Origin: Micromonospora ferruginea
GTDB lineage: Bacteria; Actinomycetota; Actinomycetes; Mycobacteriales; Micromonosporaceae
Assembly: GCF_013694245.2 (NCBI RefSeq)
Contig: NZ_CP059322.2
Location: 3,479,001-3,543,000 of the forward strand
Direction of reading: 5' to 3'
Length of the DNA: 64,000 nucleotides
Below the pieces are notes generated by a model. It was not told the DNA's origin. It made no database searches and saw nothing but the letters and a program-made list of their open reading frames with translations. Positions 1-8,389 of the stretch are shown here, in pieces. Position 1 is the first letter of the stretch, and each line of letters begins with the position of its first letter. The position numbers and the translations under genes were made by a program.

Positions 1-616
1 TGAGCCGGCGTCCGCCCGGTGCCTGGTAGTCGTGGATCAGGGCGGCGGTGTCGAGGTCACCCAGCCGACGCAGACCGGGGAACGCGGCCTGGACCGCGAC
101 GTCCATGGCGGCGAACTCGGTGGGGCAGTCGCCGGCGCCGTGTCCCGCCGCCACGGCCCGCTCCGGCGCGGTGGTCGGCCGGATGCTGCCCAGGCCGCAC
201 ACGGTCCCGCCGGTGACGTGCCGGTCGAGCAGGGTGGCCGCGTACCCGGCCCGGAGCAGGCAGCTACGGACCAGGCCGCCGTGGATCAGGACGTGGTCGT
301 AGCGGTCCCGGCTCGGCGTGGCGCGGTGGCGCAGCCCGAGCGCGCCGGCCGCCGCGCGCACCCGATCGGCCACGTCGGCCGGGAACTCCCGGGGTCGGGC
401 GGTGGCGCGTTCGCCGCCGCGCCGGAAGTCCCAGTGCCGGGCCGAGATCTCCGCCAGCCCGACGAGCACGTCACCGGTCGGCCACTTCTCCTCGAAGCAG
501 TCCACCAGCTCACGCAGGGCGGTCGAGGTCGCCCACCCGGAGATCTCCGCCCGCAGGACCGCCGGATCCCCCTGCGGCTCCCAGCGCGGCAACCCCACCC
601 TGGCGTACGTCGTCAT
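1..616 (-). CDS. Hypothetical protein, 3' end outside window
   Basis: The minus-strand frame opens at ATG 616 and stays open for 205 codons to the window edge, so the C-terminus is missing. I do not recognise the family. The product begins MTTYARVGLPRW, is soluble with no signal peptide or membrane segment, and has a mid-region RDRYDHVLIHGG followed by LLRAGYAATLL. A purine-rich stretch (AGGCGAGG) lies just upstream of the start and supports it. It is divergent from the STAS gene with only about 20 bp between starts, so the promoters must overlap or lie inside the coding regions. Third-position GC is high, as expected for a real gene here. Function unknown. Confidence 0.7.
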   Translation of the reverse strand, partial: MTTYARVGLPRWEPQGDPAVLRAEISGWATSTALRELVDCFEEKWPTGDVLVGLAEISARHWDFRRGGERATARPREFPADVADRVRAAAGALGLRHRATPSRDRYDHVLIHGGLVRSCLLRAGYAATLLDRHVTGGTVCGLGSIRPTTAPERAVAAGHGAGDCPTEFAAMDVAVQAAFPGLRRLGDLDTAALIHDYQAPGGRRL

Positions 617-638
617 GAGCCTCGCCTTCTCGGCAGCG

Positions 639-1067
639 ATGAGATTCGGTCCGTACGCCGGTCTGATCCGCGTGACGATCCTCGTGCTCCGGCTGGCCGG
701 TCCGACGCCGACCCGCGCGGACATCGCGGTCCGCTGCGCCGATCTGGCCGAGGCGTTGCGCGGCCGGGACCGGGGGGTGGTGGTCTGCGACGTCTCCGCG
801 ATCGGCCGGCCCGACCTGGTCACGATCGAGACCCTGGCCCGGCTGCGGCTGACCGCCCGGCGGTTCGGCTGGCGGCTGGAGCTGCGCGGCGCGAGCGCTG
901 ACCTATGCGACCTGGCCGGCCTGTTCGGGCTGACCGGCGCCCTCCTCCAGCCGGTCCGGCAGGCCGAAGAGGGGGAACAGGCGCTCGGTGTCGAGGAAGT
1001 GGTTGAGCGACGTGATCCGGCCGCCGGAGAGCCCGACCACGATCAACGACCAGGGCACGTGGCCTGA
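639..1067 (+). CDS. STAS-domain protein
   Basis: A 142-residue reading frame with a STAS-like core in its first 95 residues: a beta-strand with hydrophobic pattern ([11 protein letters not shown]), a middle strand [10 protein letters not shown], and helix-strand [23 protein letters not shown] ending in [12 protein letters not shown] proteins such as anti-sigma-factor antagonists bind partner kinases or anti-sigma factors. The usual phospho-acceptor position (DxS/T) appears here as [13 protein letters not shown] 615 is in frame and could also be used, but it would overlap the divergent gene; I prefer 639. The last ~50 residues (after 903) are antisense to the sigma-factor gene, a convergent overlap of about 165 bp, and look low-complexity ([17 protein letters not shown]), so the functional domain probably ends before this. 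Its position next to an ECF sigma factor is suggestive only. Confidence 0.6.
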   Translation: MRFGPYAGLIRVTILVLRLAGPTPTRADIAVRCADLAEALRGRDRGVVVCDVSAIGRPDLVTIETLARLRLTARRFGWRLELRGASADLCDLAGLFGLTGALLQPVRQAEEGEQALGVEEVVERRDPAAGEPDHDQRPGHVA

Positions 1068-1913
1068 GTCGGGGTCGCGCCGGTACTGCCCGAACGCCGG
1101 CATGCCGTTGGCCGCCACCGGCACCAGGCGGGAGCCGCGGCAGCCGTTGCCGGTGCCGGTCATCCAGTCGGCGATGTGGTCGGGGCCGCGCAGCCACAGC
1201 GGCATCGGCGGCATCGACAGCGTCGCGTCCTCGTGCAGCAGCGCGGTGAGCGCGGTGAGGTCGTACGCCTCGAAGGCGCGCACGTAGCGGGCCAGCAGCG
1301 CCTGCTGCTCCTCGTCGAGCGGGCGGCGCACCTCGGCGCCGGTGTCGGCGGCGGCGATCGTGGCCCGGGCCCGTTGCAGCGCGCTGTTCACGCTCGCCAC
1401 CGACGTGTCGAGCAGGTCCGCGACCTCCTGCGCGGACCAGGCCAGCACCTCGCGCAGGATGAGCACGGCCCGCTGCTTCGGCGGCAGGTGCTGCAACGCG
1501 GCGACGAACGCCAGCCGGACGGATTCCCGCCCGGCGACCACCTCGGCCGGGTCGCCGGCCGTGGGCAGCACCCGGTCGTCGGGCACCGGGCCGAGCCAGA
1601 TCTGCTCCGGGCGCGGCTCACCCGGATGCGTCGCGGTGCCGCTGCCGGCCGGGCCGAGGTCCATCGGCCGGACCCGGCGCTGGGCGCTCGCGGTCATGTT
1701 CAGGCAGACGTTCGTCGCGATCCGGTAGAGCCAGGTCCGCAGCGCGGACCGCCCCTCGAACCGGTCGAAGTTGCGCCAGGCCCGGACGAAGGTGTCCTGC
1801 ACCGCGTCCTCGGCCTCGAAGGCCGAGCCCAGCATCCGGTAGCAGTAGCCGGTCAGCTCCGGCCGGTACGCCTCGAGTTGCGTCTCGACGGGGACGCTCG
1901 CCACCTCGCTCAC
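903..1913 (-). CDS. ECF sigma factor with SnoaL-like C-terminal domain
   Basis: A 336-residue extracytoplasmic-function sigma factor of the TIGR02960 (SigX5-like)/SigJ-like architecture. Region 2 (about residues 20-90) contains the core-binding and -10 recognition helix [20 protein letters not shown] followed by [15 protein letters not shown]. Region 4 (about 150-205) contains [18 protein letters not shown] and the [24 protein letters not shown]. Residues ~215-330 form a SnoaL/NTF2-like domain that in this group usually substitutes for a separate anti-sigma partner. I chose GTG 1913 because the preceding in-frame codons (back to 2006) have no family-like sequence; the ribosome site there is weak. 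It is divergent from an alpha/beta hydrolase gene at 2041, a plausible target, and overlaps the 3' end of the STAS gene. Confidence 0.88.
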   Translation of the reverse strand: MSEVASVPVETQLEAYRPELTGYCYRMLGSAFEAEDAVQDTFVRAWRNFDRFEGRSALRTWLYRIATNVCLNMTASAQRRVRPMDLGPAGSGTATHPGEPRPEQIWLGPVPDDRVLPTAGDPAEVVAGRESVRLAFVAALQHLPPKQRAVLILREVLAWSAQEVADLLDTSVASVNSALQRARATIAAADTGAEVRRPLDEEQQALLARYVRAFEAYDLTALTALLHEDATLSMPPMPLWLRGPDHIADWMTGTGNGCRGSRLVPVAANGMPAFGQYRRDPDSGHVPWSLIVVGLSGGRITSLNHFLDTERLFPLFGLPDRLEEGAGQPEQAGQVA

Positions 1914-2040
1914 CCTGCCGAAACTAGCCCACCTGCGGCGCGAACGCGAACACCGGCAACCTCCGGTCGCGGGCACCGATGAGTTCGCCGCGTCCGCCCG
2001 GTCCATCGTTCGTCACCACGGAACACCGAAGGAGCACCCG

Positions 2041-2859
2041 ATGACCAGCGTCGAGACCAACACCCCGGGGCAGTACGCCGACGTCAACGGCGTCCGCCTC
2101 TACGTCGAGACCCACGGCGCCGGCCGGCCGATGATCCTGCTGCACGGCGGCCTGGGCTCCGGTGAGATGTTCGCACCGGTCCTGCCCACCCTGGCCGCCG
2201 GGCACCAGGTGATCCTGGTCGACCTGCAGGGGCACGGCCGCACCGCCGACGTGGACCGGCCGATCGACTTCGCGCTGATGGCCGACGACATCGCCGCGCT
2301 CATCGACCACCTCGGCCTGGACCGGCCGGACCTGGTCGGCTTCTCCCTGGGCGGCGGGGTGGCCATGCACGTGGCGTTCCGGCACCCGGAGAAGGTGGGC
2401 CGGCTGGTCTCCGCGTCGGCCAACATCCGCCGGGACGCCATCTACCCGGAGATGCTGGCGCAGCAGGGCGGGGTCAACGCGGCGGCGGCCGAGTTCATGA
2501 AGGACACCCCGATGTACGAGCTGTACCAGCGGGTGGCGCCGCGCCCGGAGGACTTCCCCCGGCTGCTCGACAAGATCGGCGAGGCGATGCGGGTGGACTT
2601 CGACTTCACCGAGCAGGTCCGCGGCCTGCGGGTGCCGACGCTGGTGATGGCCGCCGACGCCGACATGGCCCCGCCGAGCCACTACGTGGAGGTCTTCAAG
2701 CTGCTCGACGGCGGGCTGCGCGACGGCGGCTGGACCGGTGAGGGCCGGCCGACGGGCGGGCACGCGCTGGCGATCCTGCCCGGCCTGAGCCACTACGACA
2801 TCGTCGACTCGCCGCTGTTCGCCGCCGCCACACTCGCCTTCCTCGACCAGGGCCGCTGA
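2041..2859 (+). CDS. Alpha/beta hydrolase
   Basis: A 272-residue cytosolic alpha/beta-hydrolase-fold enzyme. The oxyanion-loop HGG (residues 35-37) is followed by the nucleophile elbow GFSLGG with Ser102, a likely acid at Asp206 or Asp208 (VMAADADMAPP) and the catalytic histidine His251 in GLSHYD, so the triad is complete. The substrate is not predictable; relatives include esterases, lactonases and haloperoxidase-like enzymes. The start is supported by GAAGGAG seven bases upstream of ATG 2041. It is divergent from the ECF sigma-factor gene, and the 127-bp gap must hold both promoters. A stress- or sigma-controlled hydrolase is a reasonable inference but no promoter match was established. Confidence 0.9.
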   Translation: MTSVETNTPGQYADVNGVRLYVETHGAGRPMILLHGGLGSGEMFAPVLPTLAAGHQVILVDLQGHGRTADVDRPIDFALMADDIAALIDHLGLDRPDLVGFSLGGGVAMHVAFRHPEKVGRLVSASANIRRDAIYPEMLAQQGGVNAAAAEFMKDTPMYELYQRVAPRPEDFPRLLDKIGEAMRVDFDFTEQVRGLRVPTLVMAADADMAPPSHYVEVFKLLDGGLRDGGWTGEGRPTGGHALAILPGLSHYDIVDSPLFAAATLAFLDQGR

Positions 2860-2901
2860 ATTCGGTAGCCGGAACGCCGCGTGCGGTTCTACGGTTTCGC
2901 G

Positions 2902-3786
2902 ATGCGTCCGGGAGAAGTCGTCGTCACGGTCCAGCAGGTGCGCACCCTGATCGACGAGCAGTTCCCCGAATGGTCGGCCCTGCCGATCACCCCGCAGCCC
3001 TTGACCGGCACGGACAACGCGCTGTTCCGGCTGGGCGACTCCCTGACGGCGCGGCTGCCGCGGGCACCGTGGGCGGTCGACCAGGTGACGACCGACGCGA
3101 CGTGGCTGCCGCGACTGGCGCCGCACCTTCCGGTGCCGATCCCGGTACCGATCGCTCTCGGTGGCCCGGGCGGGGACTATCCGTGGCCCTGGACGGTCGT
3201 GCCCTGGCTGGACGGGCGTAACCCGGAGACCGGGCAGGACCTCGCCGACCTCGCCGTCGACCTCGCCGGCTTCGTCCACGCGATGATCGGAATCGATCCG
3301 ATGGGCGGTCCGGTGAAGGAGGGGATTCAGCGCGGCGTACCTCTGGCGCAGCGGGACGAGCTGACCCGCCGGTCGATCGCGGCCCTGGGTGACCGGATCG
3401 ACCGGCGGGCGGTGACCGCAGCGTGGGACGAGGCGACGGCGGTGGACGAGTGGTCCGGACCGCCGGTCTGGCTGCACGGCGACCTCCTGGCCGGCAACCT
3501 CCTGGTCGACCGGGGCAGGCTCACCGGGGTGATCGACTTCGGCGCTCTCGGCCGGGGCGATCCGGCGGTCGAGGTGCGGCCGGGCTGGAGCCTGTTCGAT
3601 GCCCGCGCGCGGGCCGCGTACCGGGAGGCGCTGGGATTCGACGAGGCGACCTGGGTACGCGGGTGGGCCTGGATGCTGTCGGGCTCGCTCTACTGGTTGG
3701 CGGACCTGTGGGACTCGATCTCTCCGACCGACCGCGACGACACGCTCCGCCACATCGACCACATCGTGCGTCACCGCCACGACTGA
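2902..3786 (+). CDS. Aminoglycoside phosphotransferase-family kinase
   Basis: A 294-residue APH/choline-kinase-fold enzyme. It has the Brenner-type catalytic motif HGDLLAGN (His192, Asp194, Asn199) and the metal-binding DFG at 212-214, with an N-terminal lobe containing LTGTDNALFRLGDSLTARLP. Such enzymes phosphorylate small hydroxylated compounds; only some confer aminoglycoside resistance, and nothing here fixes the substrate. An in-frame GTG at 2881 exists, but ATG 2902 starts where family members usually start (MRPGEV...). Neither has a clear ribosome site, so the mRNA may be leaderless. It follows the alpha/beta hydrolase on the same strand after about 40 bp and could be co-transcribed. 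Confidence 0.85.
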   Translation: MRPGEVVVTVQQVRTLIDEQFPEWSALPITPQPLTGTDNALFRLGDSLTARLPRAPWAVDQVTTDATWLPRLAPHLPVPIPVPIALGGPGGDYPWPWTVVPWLDGRNPETGQDLADLAVDLAGFVHAMIGIDPMGGPVKEGIQRGVPLAQRDELTRRSIAALGDRIDRRAVTAAWDEATAVDEWSGPPVWLHGDLLAGNLLVDRGRLTGVIDFGALGRGDPAVEVRPGWSLFDARARAAYREALGFDEATWVRGWAWMLSGSLYWLADLWDSISPTDRDDTLRHIDHIVRHRHD

Positions 3787-4199
3787 CCCGCGGCGCCACT
3801 GCCCGCCGCCGGGCGCGGAACGGCCGTTCTTGACCAGCTCGCCGCCGCCGGTCAGGTGAGCCCGCGGGAGCAACGCGCCGTCGGGCGTGCCGTCGACCGG
3901 GCCGTCGCCGATCTGCGGGGCGCACCGCGCGGTCGACGCCAGCGCCGTGCCGCCCGCGCCCGCCGGGCTCTTCCAGGGCGTCGGCGGACCCGGCCGGCGC
4001 TCCGTGGAGGCCATCGACGCCATCGACCCCGCCTCGGTCGCACTGCGACTACCGCCGCGTACCCCTGCCCTGCGCACCCGCGGAACGATCGACCCGCAGG
4101 CACCGTGCCAACCAACCGGGCCCCCCGGCGGTGGAGCGGACGCACACCAGCGGGCCCGGCCGGATCGTGCTGCCGGACGCGGCGCCCGGCCCTTTCCGT
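3787..4199. other. Stretch without a supportable gene
   Basis: Open frames cross this region in several phases, but none has a ribosome site, recognisable motif or consistent codon bias, and the predicted products are arginine/proline-rich in the manner of shadow frames. It separates the kinase gene from the inverted repeat at 4200 and from the large membrane glycosidase-like gene. I see no promoter consensus that I would defend. Confidence 0.4.
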
Positions 4200-4270
4200 C
4201 GATCATGGACTTGTGGCACCTCGCAAAGCTCGCCCACGGGGACATCCGAGGCGCCACAACTCCAAGATCG
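4200..4270. repeat. Imperfect inverted repeat, possible MITE-like element
   Basis: A 24-bp arm at 4200-4223 (CGATCATGGACTTGTGGCAC then CTCG) is matched in inverted orientation at 4247-4270 with 21 of 24 positions identical, separated by 23 bp. The arms would form a long hairpin in RNA. The core TTGTGGCGCC resembles a dispersed palindromic repeat I associate with Micromonospora-type genomes, but this is from familiarity, not from a search. It lies just upstream of the large gene beginning near 4322. Confidence 0.5.
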
Positions 4271-4389
4271 ACGAGAAGCGGGGTGGGGGCGGGGCAGGGC
4301 GGTTGACACTAGGATGTGAGCGTGGCTCGGGTTGGGCGCTCGCATCGGCTGGTGGCCGCCGTTGTGGTGGTGCTGGTGCTCGGGGCGGG

Positions 4390-7300
4390 GTGGCCTGGGG
4401 GGTCGGCGACGCGTTGGGGCTGAGCCACGCGCCGGCGGACGTGCCGGCCGAGACGGCCGTCGCCGCGCCGCCTCGGGCGCCGGCCCCGGTGCCGCCGCTG
4501 GCCTCGATCGTGGTGCCGGACCAGCTTCGCGCGGTCAAGGCCGCCGGGGTCGTCGCCGACGCGCTCGCCGCCCGGGGGCGCCCCCGGCCCACGATCACCC
4601 GGGTCGCCACCCCGAACGCGAACCCGGACACCGCCACAACCGGCCCGAACCCGGGCACCGCCACAACCGGCCCGAACCCGGGCACCGCCACAACCGGGCC
4701 GAACGGGACCGGGCCGAACGGGAACGGGCGGAACGCGGACGCTGGGAACCTGTCGGCGGTGACCACGCTGCGGGCCGCACTGCGGCCGGGCGGGGCCTCG
4801 GACGCGTACCGGATCGACGTGCGCCGGGCGGAGCTGCACGTCACCGGTGACCTGGCCGGTGTCGCGGCCGGGTTCTACCGGCTGGCCGACCGGATCCGCT
4901 CGGGCGCCGAGGTGCTGCCGGCGGCGGAGGTCGGCCGGCCGGTCGCGCCCCGGCTGGGGCTGCGGCTGACCGACGCGGGCTCGGTCGGCCGCGAGGCGGA
5001 CCCGAAGACGTTCGGCGACGACTACCGCCTCAACACCGACGTGGTCACCCCGGCGCTGCTGCCCGACGCGCCCTGGGTGGACGCCGCGGCGGTGGCCGGC
5101 ATCGACGCGCAGTTCCGGCAGTTCGTCGACCACGCGGCGGCGCAGGGCTACAACGGCGTCGTGCTGCCCGGCTTCCTGGAGTACCTCACGTTCGACGGTG
5201 TCGGCGACGGGCACGCGGTCTATCCGGCCGGCGACCCGCACGTGGACCGGGCGCGGGCCCTGGTGGCGGCGTTCGGGCCGGTCTTCCGGTACGCCGACCA
5301 GATGGGCCTGAAGGTCTTCCTGCTCACCGACATGCTGGCGATGTCGCCGCCGCTGGAGGCGCACCTGCGTCGCACGGTCGGCGGCCTCGACACGGCCGAC
5401 CCGAGGCTCTGGGCGGTCTACCGGGCCGGGCTGGCCGAGCTGTTCGCGCGGATGCCGTTCGTCGCCGGCCTGATGGTCCGCGTCGGCGAGGGCGGCGAGG
5501 TGTACGCGGGCAGCGGCTGGGACTACACCTCGAAGCTGGCGGTCACCACCGCCGAGGGCGTGCGCGCCATGCTGCGGGCGCTGCTCGACACGGCGGGACC
5601 GGCCGGCAAGGAGGTCATCTTCCGGTCCTGGACGGTCGGCGTGGGCGAGGTCGGCGACCTGCACACCAACCCGGAGGCGTACGGGCGGGTGCTCGGCGGG
5701 TTCGACGACCCGCACCTCATCGTGTCCACCAAGTACACGCTCGGTGACTTCTACAGCCACCTGCCGTTCAACACCACGCTGTTCGGCGGCGCGCAGCGGC
5801 GGATCGTGGAGTTCCAGGCGCGGCGCGAGTTCGAGGGGTTCGGCGCGCTGCCCAACGACCTCGGTCCGCTGCACTCCGCGGCGCTGCGCGCGTTCCTCGC
5901 CGCGAACCCGCGGGTGGAGGGCGTGTGGAACTGGACCCAGGACGGCGGGCCGCTGCGCGCCGGCCCGATGTCGCTCTACCTGCGCGCCGGCTTCTGGCAG
6001 CTCTACGACCTGAACACGTACGCGGTGGCGCGGCTGGCCTGGGACCCGGACGCCGACCCGGCGCGGATCACGGCGGACTGGGCGTACCGGACGTTCTCCG
6101 GTGACCCGGCGACGGTGGCGGCGATCGGGCAGGCCATGGCGCTGTCCCGGGCGGCGGTCACCACCGGCCTCTACGTCGGCCCGTACGCGGACACGTCGGT
6201 GCGGGCGCTCGGGCTGGAACCGCCGCCGATGATGTGGATCTTCGAGTGGGACATCCCGACCGGTGACTCGGCGGCGCTGGACAGCATCTACGCGGTGACC
6301 GGCGACCGGGTCGACGAGGCGGTCGCCGAGGGCGGCGCGGCGGTCGGGACAGCCCGGCGGATGCGGGCGCTGGTGGCCGGCACCGACCCGGCCACGTGGC
6401 GGGACGCCGAGCTGCGGCAGCGCTTCGTCGACACGCTCGACTACCAGGTGGACCTGTTCGAGACGCTGGCCGCCTACCGGAGCATGGTGCTGCGGCACGC
6501 GCAGTGGCTGGACACCGGTTCCGCCGACGCGTACGCCGGGTGGCGGTCGGCCGCCGGGGCCTACCGGGAGGCGCGCGACCGGCACCGGCAGCGCTTCGGC
6601 GGGGACCTCGACCTGCCGGCGTACCGTTTCACGGCGGCCGACCTGGGCGCGCTGCGGGCGGACCGCGACCCGGCGATGGCCTGGGCGGCGCGGGCGCTGC
6701 TGGTGCTGGTGGGCGTGCTGGTGGCGCTGGGCCTGCGCGGGCGCGGGCCGGGCGGCGCGGCGGCGCGGGCGCTGCTGCTCGGCGCGCTGCGCCCGTGGCG
6801 GCTGGCCGGGCTGCCGGAGCCGGCGTCGCGGGTGGACCGGATGCTGGTCCGGCTGGCGCCGCTGGCGGTGCTGGTGGCGAGCCGGCTCGTGTTCACCTGG
6901 TTCGCCGCGCCCGCGCACCTGCTGGTCACGCTCGGCGGGTGGGCGTTGTTCGCGCTGGTGGCGCGCCTGGCGGTGGGCCGGCGCGACCCGTTCGCGCTGT
7001 GGGCGGTCGTCGGCGGGGTGGCGCTGCTGCGCAGCGTGCTGCTGCTGGCGGTGCTGGCCGGGCGCGGTCCGGGCGGCTACTGGTTCGTGTTCTGGACCGC
7101 GCCGGCCCGCCGGGCGGTCTACCTGACCGTGGCGGTGGCGGCGTTCTGCTGGTTGTTCGTGGCGACCGCGCTGGTGCTGCGGGACCGCTACGGCGTGACC
7201 CGGCGCCGCGCCGCCGGGCTGGTGCTCGCCGCCGCCGGGGTGCCGCTGGCGGTCCTCGCCGGGCTGGTCGCGTGGATCGGCCTCGAACGCGCGTTGACGG

Positions 7301-7503
7301 TGTGGAACGACCAGATGGCGCTGCTGCCGTGGGGGTTGTCCCGCATCCTCGGCATCACCGTCTACCTGGGCATCCCGGCGGGGCTGCCCGGCTACGCGGC
7401 CGGCGTCGGGGTGGCGCTGGTCGCCGCCGGGGCGTTGTTGTCGGTTGGCCGCCGCGTCACCGGGGTACCGATGGGACAGGAACCGGCGAGGAGGACGAGA
7501 TGA
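4390..7503 (+). CDS. Glycoside-hydrolase-like exported protein with polytopic membrane C-terminus
   Basis: A protein of about 1037 residues. After a low-complexity Pro/Thr/Asn linker with tandem repeats (residues ~75-115) comes a region resembling the N-terminal domain of GH67/GH20-type enzymes (GFYRLADRIRSG), then a TIM-barrel-like region with LGLRLTDAG, GYNGVVLPGFLEY, LKVFLLTDM, GLMVRVGEGGE and GVWNWTQDGG. From residue ~760 at least six hydrophobic helices follow (ALLVLVGVLVALGL, FALVARLAVG, SVLLLAVLAG, YLTVAVAAFCWLFVATALVL, VLAAAGVPLAVLAGLVAWI, GVALVAAGALLSV). I infer an extracytoplasmic glycan-acting domain anchored in the membrane; the substrate is unknown. In this frame the start is GTG 4390 and no signal peptide is present, but a good signal peptide is encoded in the neighbouring frame from GTG 4322 (see findings). 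The stop overlaps the next gene's ATG. Confidence 0.7.
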   Translation: MAWGVGDALGLSHAPADVPAETAVAAPPRAPAPVPPLASIVVPDQLRAVKAAGVVADALAARGRPRPTITRVATPNANPDTATTGPNPGTATTGPNPGTATTGPNGTGPNGNGRNADAGNLSAVTTLRAALRPGGASDAYRIDVRRAELHVTGDLAGVAAGFYRLADRIRSGAEVLPAAEVGRPVAPRLGLRLTDAGSVGREADPKTFGDDYRLNTDVVTPALLPDAPWVDAAAVAGIDAQFRQFVDHAAAQGYNGVVLPGFLEYLTFDGVGDGHAVYPAGDPHVDRARALVAAFGPVFRYADQMGLKVFLLTDMLAMSPPLEAHLRRTVGGLDTADPRLWAVYRAGLAELFARMPFVAGLMVRVGEGGEVYAGSGWDYTSKLAVTTAEGVRAMLRALLDTAGPAGKEVIFRSWTVGVGEVGDLHTNPEAYGRVLGGFDDPHLIVSTKYTLGDFYSHLPFNTTLFGGAQRRIVEFQARREFEGFGALPNDLGPLHSAALRAFLAANPRVEGVWNWTQDGGPLRAGPMSLYLRAGFWQLYDLNTYAVARLAWDPDADPARITADWAYRTFSGDPATVAAIGQAMALSRAAVTTGLYVGPYADTSVRALGLEPPPMMWIFEWDIPTGDSAALDSIYAVTGDRVDEAVAEGGAAVGTARRMRALVAGTDPATWRDAELRQRFVDTLDYQVDLFETLAAYRSMVLRHAQWLDTGSADAYAGWRSAAGAYREARDRHRQRFGGDLDLPAYRFTAADLGALRADRDPAMAWAARALLVLVGVLVALGLRGRGPGGAAARALLLGALRPWRLAGLPEPASRVDRMLVRLAPLAVLVASRLVFTWFAAPAHLLVTLGGWALFALVARLAVGRRDPFALWAVVGGVALLRSVLLLAVLAGRGPGGYWFVFWTAPARRAVYLTVAVAAFCWLFVATALVLRDRYGVTRRRAAGLVLAAAGVPLAVLAGLVAWIGLERALTVWNDQMALLPWGLSRILGITVYLGIPAGLPGYAAGVGVALVAAGALLSVGRRVTGVPMGQEPARRTR
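4621..4701 (+). repeat. Three tandem 27-bp repeats inside coding region
   Basis: Three head-to-tail copies of a 27-bp unit beginning AACCCGGGCACCGCCACAAC (the first copy has A for one G), giving NPGTATTGP-type nine-residue repeats. The array continues into degenerate GPNG repeats. It encodes an extended linker before the glycosidase-like domain and is a likely site of copy-number variation. Confidence 0.85.
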
Positions 7504-7727
7504 CCGACCCCAGGTACGCACCGATCGGGCTGGCCGCCGCCGGGCGGCTGGTCCCCGACGACGGCGGGACCGGCGGTGGTGAGGTCGTCGGCGCGGACGA
7601 CGCGGCGGCCGACGCCGCCCGGGCCGGCGCCGACGTGGACCTGTCCGACGCCAACCGCGACGACGACGGCACCCCGGTCGGGGCCGCCGATGCCGACGCC
7701 GACCGCGAGCGCGCCGCCGACGCGTGA
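7500..7727 (+). CDS. Small acidic hypothetical protein
   Basis: A 75-residue protein, very rich in Asp, Ala and Gly, with no membrane segment. The ATG overlaps the stop of the upstream glycosidase-like gene (ATGA), and an excellent AGGAGG sits five bases upstream, so the two are translationally coupled. I do not recognise the family. The C-terminal half (ADVDLSDANRDDDGTPVGAAD) reads as an intrinsically disordered acidic tail. A role as a partner of the upstream membrane protein is inferred only from the coupling. Confidence 0.6.
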   Translation: MTDPRYAPIGLAAAGRLVPDDGGTGGGEVVGADDAAADAARAGADVDLSDANRDDDGTPVGAADADADRERAADA

Positions 7728-7831
7728 CGTGACGGGCCGGGCAGGCCCCTCCGGCCCGGTCTCGGTGGCCAGCGGGCGGGCGCGGCGCAATCCCGTCGCG
7801 CCCGCCGGGCCGGCGATGCCACCATGTCGAC

Positions 7832-8374
7832 GTGCGTAAGATCCCGACGTTGTTCCGCCGTGACCCCGACGACCGCCGCCGCGTCCTGCCCGAGGCCACC
7901 CCCGAGTGCCGGTGGGTGCTCGACGGCGAGGGCGTCGCCACCCGCAAGTACGACGGCACCTGCCTGCTGCTCGACGAGGACGGCGACTGGTGGGCGCGGC
8001 GCGAGGTGAAGCCGGGCAGGACCCACCCGCCGGGCTACCGGCCGGTGATGACCGACGAGGCCACCGGCAAGACCGTGGGCTGGGAGCCGGTCGCCCAGTC
8101 GTCGTTCGCGACGTTCCACGCCGAGGCCCTGGCCGCGCACCGGGGCGAGCCGCGGCCCGGCACCTACGAGCTGATCGACCCCAAGGTCAACGGCAACCCC
8201 GAGGGGGTACCGGGACACGAGCTGGTCGCGCACGCCGACGCCGAGCGGCTGGACGTGCCCCGCGACCACGACGGCCTGCGCGAGTGGCTGCTGGCCCATG
8301 CCGCGTACGAAGGGGTGGTCTGGCACCACCCGGACGGCAGCCGAGCCAAGCTGAAGCGCCGCGACGTCGCCTGA
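7832..8374 (+). CDS. RNA ligase 1-family nucleotidyltransferase
   Basis: A 180-residue protein matching the stand-alone RNA ligase 1 (DUF5565-type) family. The adenylation motif I is RKYDGT with Lys39 as the expected AMP-accepting lysine. A motif III-like GTYELIDPKVNG follows at 110-121, motif IV is EGVVWH at 160-165, and motif V is AKLKRRD with Lys173 and Lys175. These are all the catalytic elements expected for ATP-dependent RNA sealing; there is no C-terminal specificity domain. Start GTG 7832 fits family N-termini (RKIPTLF-R). The gene is followed after 15 bp by a HAD phosphatase and lies near a 2H phosphoesterase, so an RNA-repair role is plausible but not shown. Confidence 0.82.
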   Translation: MRKIPTLFRRDPDDRRRVLPEATPECRWVLDGEGVATRKYDGTCLLLDEDGDWWARREVKPGRTHPPGYRPVMTDEATGKTVGWEPVAQSSFATFHAEALAAHRGEPRPGTYELIDPKVNGNPEGVPGHELVAHADAERLDVPRDHDGLREWLLAHAAYEGVVWHHPDGSRAKLKRRDVA

Positions 8375-8389
8375 TCGGGAGGAACTCAC

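Noticed and set aside
2902..3786. Aminoglycoside resistance gene
   Set aside because: Only the generic APH-fold motifs are visible; nothing indicates an aminoglycoside substrate or a mobile context.
1924..4257. A 777-codon minus-strand open frame over the alpha/beta hydrolase and kinase genes
   Set aside because: Low-complexity composition, no ribosome site, and it opposes two genes with clear catalytic motifs.
4621..4701. Tandem repeats as a possible CRISPR array
   Set aside because: The repeats are contiguous, in frame and encode a linker; there are no spacers or cas genes.
4309..7959. A 1216-codon minus-strand open frame
   Set aside because: It is antisense to the membrane glycosidase-like gene and its neighbours; the product is Arg/His/Pro/Gln-rich with no motif, as expected for a shadow frame in high-GC DNA.
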